Below, piece after piece: positions 45,394 through 57,200 of a stretch of 64,000 nt of DNA; the stretch's first letter is position 1, and each line of letters starts with the position of its first letter. The translations under genes and the position numbers were made by a program. Below the pieces are notes generated by a model that was given only the letters and a program-made list of their open reading frames with translations, ran no database searches and was not told the DNA's origin. The stretch lies in contig CM040085.1 in the NCBI GenBank assembly GCA_022496805.1, positions 46,653,811-46,717,810 of the forward strand, given 5' to 3'. This DNA is from Pohlia nutans (lineage: Eukaryota > Streptophyta > Bryopsida > Bryales > Mniaceae).

Positions 45394-47268
45394 TTAAACA
45401 TACGCCAGAGTGTAAGCAATGCCAAGCTTCGACAACCAGCCCTTGCCGTTGATGAAGGCCAAGGCCTGGTACTTGTTGGCAATCTTGGGGTCCTTGATTT
45501 CGTGTGACCACTTCACACGTTTGGCTCGGTTGGAAGCAGGTCCAGTGCTCTTGTACTCAGCGAAGAAGGAGGTGTAGAGACCAAAGTTGGTGTAGTTCCA
45601 GTACAACCATCCCTGGGGATCGATGTGCGCTTGAAGCTTGGGCCGCAGCAACACACAAGTAGAGTACATCTTCCATGGCCGGCCCAAGAAGGTCGGATAC
45701 AACGCCACGCTACTCTTCAGATCTGCAGTACCGTCGAAGTTACAGTCCTGGAATGCGAGACCCGTGTTCTGGTTCTTGTCGAACTTGCCCTGCGCGGTGT
45801 AAGTGTTCTGTTGCCCCTGCAGTTGCGACTTCTTCGCAAGAATCGTGCAGCTCTGGAAGACCGCATTCCCGTTGCCGAAGATGAAATCCACAGTGCCGGA
45901 GATGATGCAATTGCTGTAGAACTGACGGAACGTGTGACAGTATAACGTATCCTGGTAACTGTCGAGCTTCACTTGGTAAAACGCAACCAAATCGGCACTC
46001 ACGCGACACGCCACAGCTTGATGCCCAGCCGATCCCGCCGTGTTGCGAACTGTAAACCACTTTCCGAGGAATCCCTGTCCCTTCACAACTGCAATCACCA
46101 AACACAAGGTTCCCTCATCAATAACAGGAGCCACAGTTATCATCAATGACATGTACAAAAAGAACTACAATGCTGTAACCCTAAAACAGAGGTGGTGGCG
46201 AGACTTACTGAGAGTGGCGGAAGCGAAGGTGGTCATGCCCTTCATGAACATGACGTTGCGGTTGCCGGTGAAGATGGTCTTGTCGATGCCATCGCCGATA
46301 ATGACGCAATTGTAGAGGTTGCTAGGGATGGTGACCTGCTCGTTGTAGACGCCGGCCTTCACGTAGATAACATATCGGGGCGCATTCGGGCTTGTGTTCG
46401 AGGGTGCATTATCAATCGCCGCTTGCACACTCTTGTACTTCCCAGATCCGTCCTTCGCAACGATCACGTTGTAAGACGCAGGCTTACCAAGCAAATGGCG
46501 TCTAGCAGTGGAGTCCATCCACCCGGGGTAGATCGCCTCCGAGTAAACGCTACCCTCTCTCGTTTCATCTTCGATATCCTCCGCGTCGAGAAGACGCCGA
46601 TGCCCACCGGTGAACTGGTTGACAATATCTTGGAACCCATCGGGGATCACCTGCTTCCATGCCTTCAAATTATTCCCGTACGTACAGTAGTTGTTCATGA
46701 ACGCAAGCACGATACTCAAGCTCTGAGTAGGGGTTTCAGCGAGTGTTCCATAGCCAGCAGACTCAGGTGACTGAAGCTCCTCCAAGATCGTACCGCAAGT
46801 ATCCACCTGCTGCATTGCGGCGCTCAGCTGAGTTTGCATGTCCTGACAGGCCGCAGTTTTCTCCGCATCGGTGCCAGTCTGCATCGTAGTGAACACATTC
46901 CTTACAGACTCACGCGCCGTGGCGAGCACCGCCTGGCAATCCGGGTTCGTGACTTTGGACTCCATGGTGGAGAGACCGGAATCCGCTTGCTGCAGCATGA
47001 TTCGTGACATGCCGGTGGGGGTGCCATCGGAATTCGCCAGGGTGGTCTTGCACGAGTCGGGATAGGAGGTCGCGTCGCATGCAGGTCCCACGGCGTTCGC
47101 TCCCTTCAAGTCATCACTCTTGTTGGAGTTTTTCATTCCTACAGGAATGGCGATGGCGAGAATCAGCACGAGCGCCAATGCGACACTCAAGATCGACACC
47201 ACGCAACACCTGCGGCTCTTGGGACGATACGAGCTCCCCACCATGGGCCTCTCATCGTCGTACGACAT
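45394..47268 (-). CDS. Pectinesterase with N-terminal inhibitor (PRO) domain, two exons
   Basis: Removes methyl esters from homogalacturonan in the cell wall (CE8). Exons on the minus strand are 47268-46209 and 46088-45394, with a 120-bp GT-AG intron, encoding 584 residues. N-terminal basic stretch (KSRRCC), then a hydrophobic anchor (SILSVALALVLILAIAIPVG, about 24-43), then a PMEI-like four-helix domain with paired cysteines (about 60-210). Processing motifs are RRLLDAED and RRHLLG. The catalytic domain has AGVYNEQV, FASATL, HQAVACR, SYQDTLY, SGTVDFIFG and LGRPW, so both catalytic Asp and the conserved Gln and Arg are kept. The first ATG inside the frame is 47268; upstream in-frame codons lack ATG. 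Length fits type-I (PRO-containing) PMEs. Regulation is not visible; an AT-rich TATATTTAT lies upstream near 47640. Confidence 0.95.
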
Positions 47269-48375
47269 CCTGATCGATCGCCCCAAAACCTGAAACCTGA
47301 TCCAACCGGTGCAGTATCAGTACTGATCGATGTTGCAGAAACTGCTGACAAGCACATCTGCCACTGCAAACGGGGTCCTGTTAAGTTGATCACAACACTG
47401 TAGTTGCGGTGCCAGGAGAGGCACGCACTTACGAGTGGTAGTTTTTCGGACTGGAGTGGGGAATGCAGAGCTTTATGAGACCACCATCGCGTGCACGACG
47501 TTGCTAGGCCTGGAATGGCGCGGGCAGGACGCGGTGGCGGCATGTGCAGCGAGCTGCCAGGCGGTAGATGCGGCTGAGAATGGAAACTTAACTCTAGTTA
47601 AGAATAACCAAGCTCCGGTATAATTGCAGGCCCTCATAAATATATTATTTTACTAGGTGGTACCCGGCCAGGATTTCTCGCTGTCCTTCCAGGGATTCCT
47701 GTGAAGTTTGAAGTTTGCATCCGCCTCTCCGGATTTCCTCTATTTCTGGAGCCCTCGGCGCGGTACTTTGTGTCAGGCTTGAACATGCTGTTGTGACTGG
47801 AGTGCAGGTTTTTCTGTTACGGCACATCCTCCTCGAGCTGGCTTGGCTTTTTACCCTTCCTTTTGAAGTTTTTAATAAATATATCAATTCCTTTCTTTCT
47901 TATGACGTTTCTTACTTTGAGTGAGCATTTGTATTCTTCTGCAATCCAACTTTCTGTCTGTGATCATATGGAGTTTATTTCGATCTCGAGTTCCGTCACA
48001 GACAGCTAGAATTTGACCATCATCGTTTAGTGCCTAGCTTCATTCATTACCTCTACTTTCTATTCTCCTAAGTTGATTGTTTCTTGAAAATGGATGAATG
48101 GATTTGTATTTTATTTTTTAATGTATTCGGGTGAGTGAGCATGAAGAAGTGCACTCGTCATTTAATTCTATTTAGTGTGGGCCACGTTATTTTGACTACT
48201 GTCAAGATTTGCAAAAATTGATTATAAGAATAAAAAATAAAAAATAAATAAATAAATAAATGGTCCAAAAAATCATATTTGTATGATGAAAAAGAAAATC
48301 TTGAAGAAAATTTACATTGTTTGATATTTTTTGAAAATAATTGTTGAAAAAAAAAGCTAATTATTTGGTATGAGA
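47269..48375. other. Pectinesterase 5' flank
   Basis: A GC-richer leader region to about 47600, then AT-rich sequence with an A/T-rich simple stretch near 48235-48265. No second gene. Confidence 0.5.
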
Positions 48376-48500
48376 TGTTTACATCATAATGAATTTCAAG
48401 TCTTAAGTAATAAATAAATTAGTTTTGGTGAATTTCCAATGAAAAAACTTGTAAATTCAATTGAAAAATAATCAATTCTATTTTTCTAACTTGACCGTTG
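48376..48500 (+). repeat. Direct repeat of about 120 bp (partner 49460-49572)
   Basis: GAATTTCAAGTCTTAAGTAA ... CTTGTAAATTCAATTGAAAA ... AATCAATTCTATTTTTCTAACTTGACC recurs after 1.08 kb in the same orientation. Between the copies lie the dispersed repeat (48503-48815) and a T7 element. No LTR features (no TG/CA ends, PBS or target duplication). Confidence 0.7.
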
Positions 48501-48502
48501 AA

Positions 48503-48815
48503 ACTTCATGTAGGTTCAGGGTTAATAAAATATAAAAAAACCAAAGAAATTGTAGGGTTAATGAGGTCTGAAACTCTGAATGTAGCTCTAAAACTGACTG
48601 TAACTTCTTCAGAATTGTAGGTGCCCACAGTAATTTGCACTTTTTGGGGAACACAAAGGTACCAGAGTTACAATCCGTCTAAACTACCGTACTAGTGACG
48701 TTTCCAGTACACAATTTCCGTGTACCGTAGCTCACACCCAAGGCCGGCAGCCGGCTCATTGTTTGTACGAACCAGCTAACTTAAAATAAGTTAACTTACT
48801 GGAGCTCAGCTAACG
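48503..48815 (+). repeat. Dispersed repeat D, copy 1 (partner 59573-60013)
   Basis: CTTCATGTAGGTTC, AGAATTGTAGGTGCCCACAG, TTTTTGGGGAACACAAAGGT, ACACCCAAGGCCGGCAGCCG and TTACTGGAGCTCAGC are shared with 59573-60013. Copy 1 lacks the retroposon insertion seen in copy 2 and so provides its empty site. No coding. Confidence 0.85.
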
Positions 48816-48826
48816 GAAGTCAGCAA

Positions 48827-49409
48827 TTAACCCTTTAGTGACCGTGGTTGATTTGGGGGGCGAGCGCAAGTTTTGAATACAATTTTGACAAAGTGAAATT
48901 TTGTAGCTGCTCTAAGGATGAAATCCTAGATCGGATCCTATCAATTGGTTCTATAGGGCAGATACTTAAACGAAACAAAAAATGAAAGTGATCCAACGGT
49001 GCACATGCTTGTAAATAATCTTCAAAGACTAATATGTTGTAAAAAGCCTTCAACACTCGTGCTACATATGATCTACCACAATTGGGCATAAATTTTAGTA
49101 AATGCTCCAAAAATCAATCTAAAACCTTCTAGCTAGTTCTTTCACACATATAAGTAGTAATCCTTTACATTAAATATGTATTTCTTTATGATATTCCACT
49201 TGTGAAGGCTAGGGACATTTAAGTTTGGATAAGCATAGCTGACGCGTTTTTGCACGCTCTCTCTTGAAATTGGTTTTGTTTGAAGCGTATGAAGATACTC
49301 TAATTGCGTTGTTCCCTATATTTTTTGAAATCAAACGTTTTGTGAACAGTAGCAAACAAAAAGTCCCAAGATCGACCAAAAACTGGTCAACCGGGCACTA
49401 AAGGGTTAA
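48827..49409. mobile_element. T7 TTAA element
   Basis: TTAA at 48827-48830 and 49406-49409. Ends CCCTTTAGTGACCG and, from the right, CCCTTTAGTGCCCGGTTGAC. Subterminal hairpin GACCAgttttTGGTC near the right end. 575-bp AT-rich interior, no coding; no second copy here. Confidence 0.78.
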
Positions 49410-49741
49410 ACAGCACTCAAGCGAATAAATTCATCACTTTTGAAACATTATGATTTTAGCCAATCATTATGAATTTCAAGTATTAAGTAATTAATTAATT
49501 AATTTTGGTGAATTTTGAATGAAATAACTTGTAAATTCAATTGAAAAACAATCAATTCTATTTTTCCAACTTGACCATACAAATGTCTTCTAATCATTAT
49601 GCCTCATAGTTGTTACTTGAAAGTGAAACTTAAAAACAAAACCCACAAGCCTCATCGTACATCTAGGTTATGATCTGAATGCCTTTGGCTTTAGGAGTTA
49701 ACCCTGTAAAGGTCGCTTGGGCTCCATTTGTATGAACACTA

Positions 49742-49994
49742 CTCCCTCCGTTTCAAAATAAGAGTCGTAGTTTTTCGTAATTTCTTTTTCCTAAGTTTGT
49801 CCTTAGTTTCACACTTCAAATGTGAGCCCTATCCACTTCAAATGGGGTGGACAATGAAAGTTACACAAAAACTACATATTACTATTAAAGATAGACCATT
49901 TTTTGAGTATTAAAACAACTTTTTTTTAGCAAAACAGAAACATTAAGAAAAATAGATACTTTTGAAGTGGACTCTTATTTTGAAACGGAAGGAA
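49742..49994. mobile_element. Stowaway MITE
   Basis: CTCCCTCCGTTTCAAAATAA and GAGTC at the left, complement at the right (GACTCTTATTTTGAAACGGA), TA on both sides (49740-49741, 49995-49996). It matches the classic plant Stowaway end. Confidence 0.88.
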
Positions 49995-51134
49995 TACACG
50001 TTTGCTCATATTCTTCGTCTCATATATTCAATACAAAAGGTATTTAAATACTCTATATATCCAAATACAAGAGTAGCCTCAAAAACAGTGACTCACAAAA
50101 CCAAGTCGATATTTGAATGTTTTTTGGTAAATAAGCAATGCCAACACATGGAGTGAATAATTAAACAAACAGTAAAATGTGAATAAAAAACAAAATATAC
50201 ATAATATATGGAAACACTCAAAGTTTGAAATCCAGCCCCTCACTAAGTCAATTTTGGACTTGTGAGTCTATACACATTCAAAAATCAATCGACTTGCCCT
50301 TTGCATACATAACTGCCAGCATTCTTAGTAACATGCTTTCATAGAGCTTCTCACACTCTATGGAAGTGATTGAATGAAAAGTCTCAAACACACACTCCCA
50401 TGATTCTAAAAGACCCTTTGGAGGTTTTGGAGAATGATTGAGCTTATGTTTTAGTGTTGCCCATAGGTGCTCTATAGGGTTTAGGTCGGGTGATTGAGCG
50501 GGCCACTTTAAAACATTGAAAGGTTGTTTAGGGAACCACTCTTTTCATTGCTTTTGTTGTATGTTTAGAATCATTGTTATGTTGAAAAATGACTCTAGAT
50601 GCATTTATGCCATACTTTGAAAAAGTGCCATAGAGATTGGCCTCCAATATCTCACAATAGACATATTGATTCATTCTACTTTCTATCTTGCAAATCAAAC
50701 GAGGTCTAATTCTACTCATGCAATCCCAAACTATTATTGAACCTCCTCCGTGTTTTAGTGCTTTCTTCACTGTTCATTCTGTAAGACCCTCTTTGTTTTG
50801 AGTCCAATACCAATAACGACCATCTGAACAAAAATGATTGACCTTAGTCTTATTTGAAAAAACCATTTGTTTCCAATCCATAACAATCTAATTCTTGTGA
50901 GATTTGGCAAAATCTATATGAGCTTGAATATTCTTTTGTGACAAAAGAGACTTTTTTTTTCTTCACACAAGCCTCCAAACTTGCCAAATTTAATGCTCAT
51001 TGCACTGTTTGAACACTAATCTCATTGGCAAATTCCTACCTAACTATTTTGCACGCCTTCGTGGCAATACTAAATCTTCCAATTGTCACCACTCTCACAC
51101 ATGCCCACCTCACAGCAAGTGGTCTAAAATCACT

Positions 51135-51495
51135 TTTAACACCCAATTCGCTAATTTTGCACTTGGCCATATAATCATGCACTTGGCCCCCAAGCGCATT
51201 AAAAAAAATGTTTGAAAAATTCTCTATAAAGCAGCCATTTTTGTCTTTCTACAATCCCTTACGTTGTAAAAAAACAAAATTTTAATTTATTTTATATTCT
51301 CTTCTTTATCTTTTATTTTATCTTTATCTTTATCTTTTCTTTTCTTTTATCTTGTTTTTTTTCTTGTCTTCTTTTTTGTCTTCCTTTTGTCTTCCTTTTT
51401 TTTTCTTCACCTTGCCATTTCTGGAGTTGAAACGTTAAAAAAATAAATTAAAAATTAAAATCAGGGAACAGCCAATGGCTGAATCCAATACAAGC

Positions 51496-51591
<96 letters not shown>

Positions 51592-52415
51592 AATTTTTTT
51601 GCTTCCGCTTTTTCCGGGCATAGAAGGTCCGCGCGCGCGGACCCTACTCTAATTTTCAGCCTCCCCCCTCACTCCCTCCTCTCCCCTATATAAACCCTCC
51701 CTCACTCTCCCTCCCTCACACTCTCCTTCCTCCCCTTTTCCTCTCTTGTCCTTCTCCCTCTCTCCTTTCTCCCTTCTCCTCAATATAAAGAGGGAGGAAG
51801 AGTGAGGGAGGGAGAGTGAAGGAGGGTTTATGTAGGATAGAGGGGGAAAAAAAAAAGGGGGGAGGAGGGAGGGAGGGTTAAAATTAGAGTAGGGTCCGCG
51901 CGTGCGGACCCTCTCTGCCCGGAAAAAGCAGAAGCAAAAAAAAAATTTAAAAATTTAAAAAATTAAAAAAAAAATTAATTTTTTGGCCTGTACAGGATTC
52001 AGCCATCGGCTGCTCCCTGATTTTTATTTATTTATTTATTTTAACGTTTAAACTCCAGAAATGGCAAGGTGAAGAAAAAAAAAAGGAAGACAAGAGGAAG
52101 ACTAGAAGAAAAAGAGGAAGACCAGAAGAAAAAGAAGAACACTAGAAGAAAAAGAAGAAGGAAGACAAGAGGAAGACAAGAAAAAAAAACAAGATAAAAG
52201 AAAAGAAAAGAAAAGATAAAGATAAAAGATAAAAGATAAAAGATAAAGATGAGAATACAAAATAAATAAATAAATTGTTTTTTTACAACGTAAGGGATTG
52301 TAGAAAGACAAAAATCGCTGTTTTTTAAAGAATTTTTTTAACAAATTTTTTTAAGCCAAATTTGCTCATGGAATGAGTGCAGTTGGCCAAGTGCAAAATT
52401 AGGGAATTGGGTGTT
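51135..52415. mobile_element. Foldback element with about 640-bp inverted arms
   Basis: Ends AACACCCAATTCGCTAATTT / AAATTAGGGAATTGGGTGTT. The arms pair through TTGTCTTTCTACAATCCCTT, CTTCACCTTGCCATTTCTGG, GGGTCCGCGCG and the central CCTCAATATAAAGAGG. The left arm gained a (TA)n array (51500-51586). It interrupts the Tc1 transposase just after GGRPK, with A-rich flanks (AAAA) as the likely duplication. No coding. One arm recurs inside the T8 element at about 21890-22085. Confidence 0.8.
51500..51586. repeat. (TA)n microsatellite in foldback arm
   Basis: About 43 TA units, absent from the opposite arm. Confidence 0.95.
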
Positions 52416-52686
52416 TTTTGGTCTTCCTCCTACATATAGTTTAGCATCAAGAAGATGTTTCTTTTGGATTCTCTCAACACTTAAAATTGACTAATAGCAA
52501 GCCATTTGGCTACTTTCCGTGTGTTCTATCCCTTTTATAGCAATGATACTACACTATTCTGCTTTTTATATGACAATGGCCTTGTCAGAGTATGGAACAA
52601 CTAAAATGCAATGTATCACTTGAGAAAGAGAAGAGCCACTCTTGTTTACTTATAACACTCACTGCTGAATTGAAACTCTCTACTAC

Positions 52687-52792
52687 AGATAGATAGAAAC
52701 TCCAGTCTTCTTTCGAAGGCCGGCGTGAATAAAGTGTCCGTTCGTAATGTCAATGACTCAGTGCCCACCGGACAAAGGGCCATTGGAACAAA
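52687..52792 (-). mobile_element. Headless SINE copy 3
   Basis: Same body as 10742-10984 and 23843-23946 (GGCGTGAATAAAGTGTCCGT, GTCAATGACTCAGTG), inverted, with GATAGATAG tail and ACTAC on both sides (52682-52686, 52793-52797). No 5S head. Confidence 0.72.
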
Positions 52793-52904
52793 ACTACTCT
52801 TCCCTCCCGGAAATGGACACTATAGTAACAGTAACACAATAAAAGTAACAATGCACTGATAGTTGGATATTTGTTTGGATATAAAGTATGTTTTGAGTTT
52901 AGTA

Positions 52905-53060
52905 GTATCGCCAAGTCATGAGTTCTTTGGTTGGTTGGTGAAGGGCAATGTATCACATTTATGTGGTCCGGGTTCGATTCTCGTTGGGTCCGTTTGAGCA
53001 ATGGTGTGATATACATGACTTGGTACTGCTGGTGAGGTATCATGGCAGTAAACTTGTACC
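52905..53060 (+). mobile_element. tRNA-like SINE head candidate
   Basis: TGGTTGGTTGGTGAAGG (A-box-like) and, about 45 bp on, GGGTTCGATTC (B-box-like) lie at pol III spacing. A related B box (GGTTCAATTCCC) occurs near 62624. Body and tail not delimited. Confidence 0.35.
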
Positions 53061-53679
53061 AACCAACCGGCCCTATCTTACCCCTGAGACAAGTGTATGT
53101 ATGAAGCTAGTGTTTGAAAAGAGTAACTAGCAGTGGTTTTCACCACTACCCCCTCTCTCATTTTAAAAAAAAAAAAAACTATTTATTTTTATTTTTTATT
53201 TTTTATTTTTTATTTTTTATTTTTATTATTATTATTTTCCTTGCTATTCTGTTGGTATTGGTTGTTTGTTTTCTATTCATCTTTTGTGTAGAAGGATTGA
53301 TCCGGCATATTGTATGGCAATAGTGTTTATTGTTTTAAATGTGTGTTTTATGGAGGTTTCACAAAGATTGAATTTTGTTTCAAGTTGTTTCATTTAACAT
53401 TTCTGAGCCGGTCAGATCAAAAATCTCTCTACTACATTATCAATATATGGAAGAAATAGAGGTGTAGACATGCAAGACCAAAAGTGAGTCAATGAGAGAC
53501 TCTTTTATAAATTAAATATCCCAACCACCTTTGCAAATTTTTCATTAAAACTTCCATGCATTAGTAGACACTTGGATACCTATCATCTACTCTTGATGAC
53601 ACCTCTAAATCTTCATTAATGCAGTAGATATTTTAAATTATACTAAGCACGAGCAAACATTGACTCGGTTTTGTTAGTC

Positions 53680-53760
53680 ATCGTATGTTGGTATAGTAGT
53701 AAAATACAACGATAAGAGCGTCTCATGCGGTCCTCCCTTCAAATTCGGCATGTACGAGCG
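53680..53760 (+). mobile_element. tRNA-like SINE head candidate 2
   Basis: TGGTATAGTAGT fits the A-box consensus; GCGTCTCATGCGGTCC then CTTCAAATTCG is a decayed B box. This is the layout of plant tRNA-derived SINE heads, but no tail or duplication was identified. Confidence 0.35.
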
Positions 53761-53897
53761 TTGTGCAAGGGGCAAGTCGGACTTGAAAGTTGGCGTGTAG
53801 CCTATGTATGTTGCCCCCCTCCACTCCATCTGCGCCACATGGCCCCCCTTCCACAAGTCCTGGATGCATCATTTCTCTTATGGCCCTCCATCCTTCA

Positions 53898-54124
53898 TGT
53901 TGAGAGACAAGCACTAACACAAAGTATGAGCATCAAAAGAATGAGCCGGAGCTCTATTCCACTGAGATTATATTCAGGGGTGAAGACAACTGTTACATTA
54001 GTTAGGGTTTAGTTTTGCTGGATTTATCATCCATCTACCTTATCCCTATCTAACGGGTAGGTATGCTGACTAAGCTATAGATGGAACCGGAGAGTGAATG
54101 GATGACATTCATCCTGTCTTAACA
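53898..54124 (-). repeat. 3' LTR of the copia element
   Basis: 227 bp; the left copy on the plus strand, which is the 3' LTR in element orientation. Differs from the 5' LTR at 7 sites, five of them transitions. Confidence 0.93.
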
Positions 54125-54211
54125 CTCCTCCTCGAACGATGATCTTCCTCGTTAAAAAAACTTCATGATGCTATGAAGGAAAAAGAGTAAAGTCGTCGTT
54201 CGCCATCTAAT

Positions 54212-57200
54212 TCACTCTAGTTCAGTGAGGGTCCTCATACCAGCCGCAGTGATGAGCCTGCGGTGCTGAGGGGCTGGTAGTGCCTTGGTGAGGACGTCGG
54301 CAATATTGTCTGCTGATGCGATCTTCTTGACCTCGATCTGCTTGGTCTCGGTGAGGTCTTGAGTATAGCCGAAGAGGTGAGGACTGATGTGTTTGACACG
54401 GTCGGCTTTGATGAATCCGGAGGAAATTTGCTCGATGCAGGCCGTGTTGTCTTCAAACATGGTCGTGGGCTTGTCCATCGATGTAAGGCCGCTCATTTGA
54501 AGGATGGCCTGTTGCATAGTGCGTAGCTAAACGGCTTCGCGGGAGGCCTTGTGGAAGGCGAGTAGTTCGGCATGATTTGTGGACGTGGCGGTCACGGTCT
54601 GCTTGGTGGAGCGCCAAGAGATCGGTGCGCCATTTTTGATGAAGATATAGCTGGTTTGAGACTTGCCTGAAACGGGGTCAGTCTTGAAGCTAGAGTCGGC
54701 GTATCCGATGATGTCGCTTGGAGTATCCTTGCGGAAGTGTAAGCCGAGATCCTCCGTGCCGCGGAGGTAGCGCAAGAGATGCTTGAGGCCCTGCCAATGC
54801 CGGGAGGTTGGTTTTTGACTGTGACGCGCGAGGACGCTGACGGCGAATGAGATGTCGGGTCGGGTGTTCGTGGCGAGGTACAGTAGAGCTCCAACTGCAG
54901 CTAAGTACTGTGGTTTGTCGATCTCCTCCTCGTCGTCATCTGCTGGTCGGTAGGGATCATCTTCAGTGCAACTCTTGCCAATCATGGGAGCTGAAAGCGC
55001 GTTGGCGTTGTTCATGTTGAATGTGCGGAGTAGTTTCTTCACATATGTTTGTTGATGAAATAATAAGCTCCCATCTGCATAATGTTTAATCTGTAGTCCA
55101 AGACAATAGGATGTGCGCCCCAACACTTTCATTTCAAATTGTTTAGTTAGTAGGTTTTCCACATGCTTATTCAAGGCTGGGGTGCCAATAGAGTTTAAGT
55201 CATCGACATAGACTGCGAGGATGACAAAACCGGTGGTGTCTTTGAGGACGAAGACACAAGGTAGGGCGGAGTGAGTTTGGAACTCATGAGAAATCAAGAA
55301 GGACTTGAGGTGATGGTACCATGCCCGGCCGGCTTGCTTTAGGCCATAAAGGGCTTTGCATATCCTCAATCCAGAGAAGCGCCCAAGTCGTGCGGGTGTA
55401 GTGTTTGGTAGGAAATCTGGAGGAGGTTTGATGTAAATTTGGGCATCTAAGTCACCGTAGAGATAGGCTGTGACTACGTCAAGGAGACAGGTCTCTAATG
55501 CCATTTGGACTGCTAGACTTAGAAGATAACGGAAGGATGTGCTATCCATAACAGGGGAATATGTTTGTTCAAAATCTATCCCTGGTTTTTGTGTGTAAGC
55601 TTGAGCTACTAATCTCACTTTGAATCTAAGAATGTTACCATGTTCGTCTCGCTTACGAGTGAAGATCAGTTTGTGTCCTATCGGTTTGGTGATGAGATCG
55701 GTGACAAGGGGTCCAAAGACGCCTCGTTTTCTAAGTGATTAGTACTCGGCCTGTAAGGCTTTTTCCCATTGTAGCCAGTCTACACTCTTCTTGGCCTGGT
55801 CAAGTGTCATAGGATCTACATCAGGGTTGGTGAGATATGACTCGAAATCATCCCACGGGATATAAGAGGGTTGACTATGATGATCATCCGGGTTGCGGTG
55901 GGTGTGCATGGAGGCACGGGTTCGGGTTTGCGGGGTGACATTAAGCTTTCGTTTCTTGGCTGGAGCTGTTGGAACAGGGTTGCCAGAACCGGGTACGGGG
56001 CTCCTAACTATGCGTGGTCCCGAGTGGAAACCGTCGGGGATATTCTCAGCAAGGTGCTGGAGAGTGAGGAGTTTTCTAACTTCAGAGTCTGCTAATGTTG
56101 TGCGAGGATCTGGGTTAAGAGTGAGTGTTTCTAAGTCTTTAAAGTTCAAGCTTTGATTGGTTTTAGTTTGAGAGCCGGGGAACCTGTTTTCTATGAACTT
56201 ACAATTCTGAAATCTAGCTTTGTAAATATCGTCACTCCGGGATAGTTTGTAGCGGATAATGCTAGGAGAGTCATAACCAAGGTAGATTCCTCGAATTCTA
56301 TGGGGTGTCATGGTATGTTGTTTGGGATCTGAGACTGGAACCCATACTTTGCATCCGAAGGTGCGTAAGTGGGCTATGTGAGGGGTTCTACCAGAGCTGA
56401 GTTCTAATGGAGTCTATGTGTGCAGTAGTGTGGGTCTAAGTCTAAGAAGGACTGCTGCATGTAATACGGCGTGACCCCAAAGAGTGGGAGAAAGATTAGC
56501 ATGAAAGAGGAGAGGGCGTACTATGAGTTGTATTTTCTTGATATATGCTTCAGCTAGGCCATTCTGGGCATGTTCATAAGGCACTGAATAAGTGAGTTCT
56601 ATCCCTGAGGCTGTACAAAAGTCTTCGAATGCCTGTGATTTAAATTCCATGGCATTGTCCATTCTAAAAAAACAAATCTGGTTGTCAGGGAAGTGGTTGC
56701 GAAACCTAAGGATCATGGCTAAAATCTAGGGGAATACCATGTTATGGGTTGTAAGAAGTGACACCTCGGCGTGTCTACCTGAAGCATCAACGAGTACAAA
56801 GAAGTACTTGAACTGACATGATTAGGGAGTGAGGGGGCCGCACCAATCGCCGTGGAGACGATACAATGCCGCTGGCATTTCGGTCGGGAGCTTCCACCGT
56901 GATGGCTGCCTGATGAGCTTCCCTTGAATGCACGCTGCGCACTCCTCCACGTGCTCCGCATCACTCGTACATAGGTCGTGACCAGTCAAGATGGGAATCA
57001 TTTTCCGCATCATGGTCGTCCCGGGGTGCCCCAACCAGCGATGCCAAATGTTGGCTTTGGAACTGGCGGCTAGGAAAGAGGCCTGGGCACCCCCCATGGA
57101 TAGGCGTAGGTGACACTCATGTCGGTGTTCACCGGCCTCTTCCTCACCTTTGCAAGGGGAACTAGCTTGCATGATGCAAAGCTCATATAGGCCATTGGCT

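Larger units (their letters stand above)
50278..52520 (-). pseudogene. Tc1-type (DD34E) transposase relic, split by a foldback element
   Basis: Mobile-element transposase of the Tc1 group. On the minus strand the N-terminal helix-turn-helix part (ERIQKKHLLDAKLYVGGRPK) lies at about 52520-52416. A 1.28-kb foldback then intervenes, and the frame resumes with ACKIVR / FANEISVQTV, KHGGGSIIVW, IFQHNNDSKHT and SPDLNPIEHLWATL, ending KGKSIDF at 50278. Spacing from the second catalytic position to Glu is 34, so DD34E. Both catalytic Asp positions read Asn (FSNKTKVN, QHNND). There are stops where Trp or Arg codons would be expected and one frameshift near 50545. Inactive. Typical plant mariner elements are DD39D. 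Confidence 0.8.

Noticed and set aside
48376..49572. LTR or TRIM element defined by the two direct repeats
   Set aside because: No TG/CA ends, no target duplication, no primer site; the space between holds separate known repeats.
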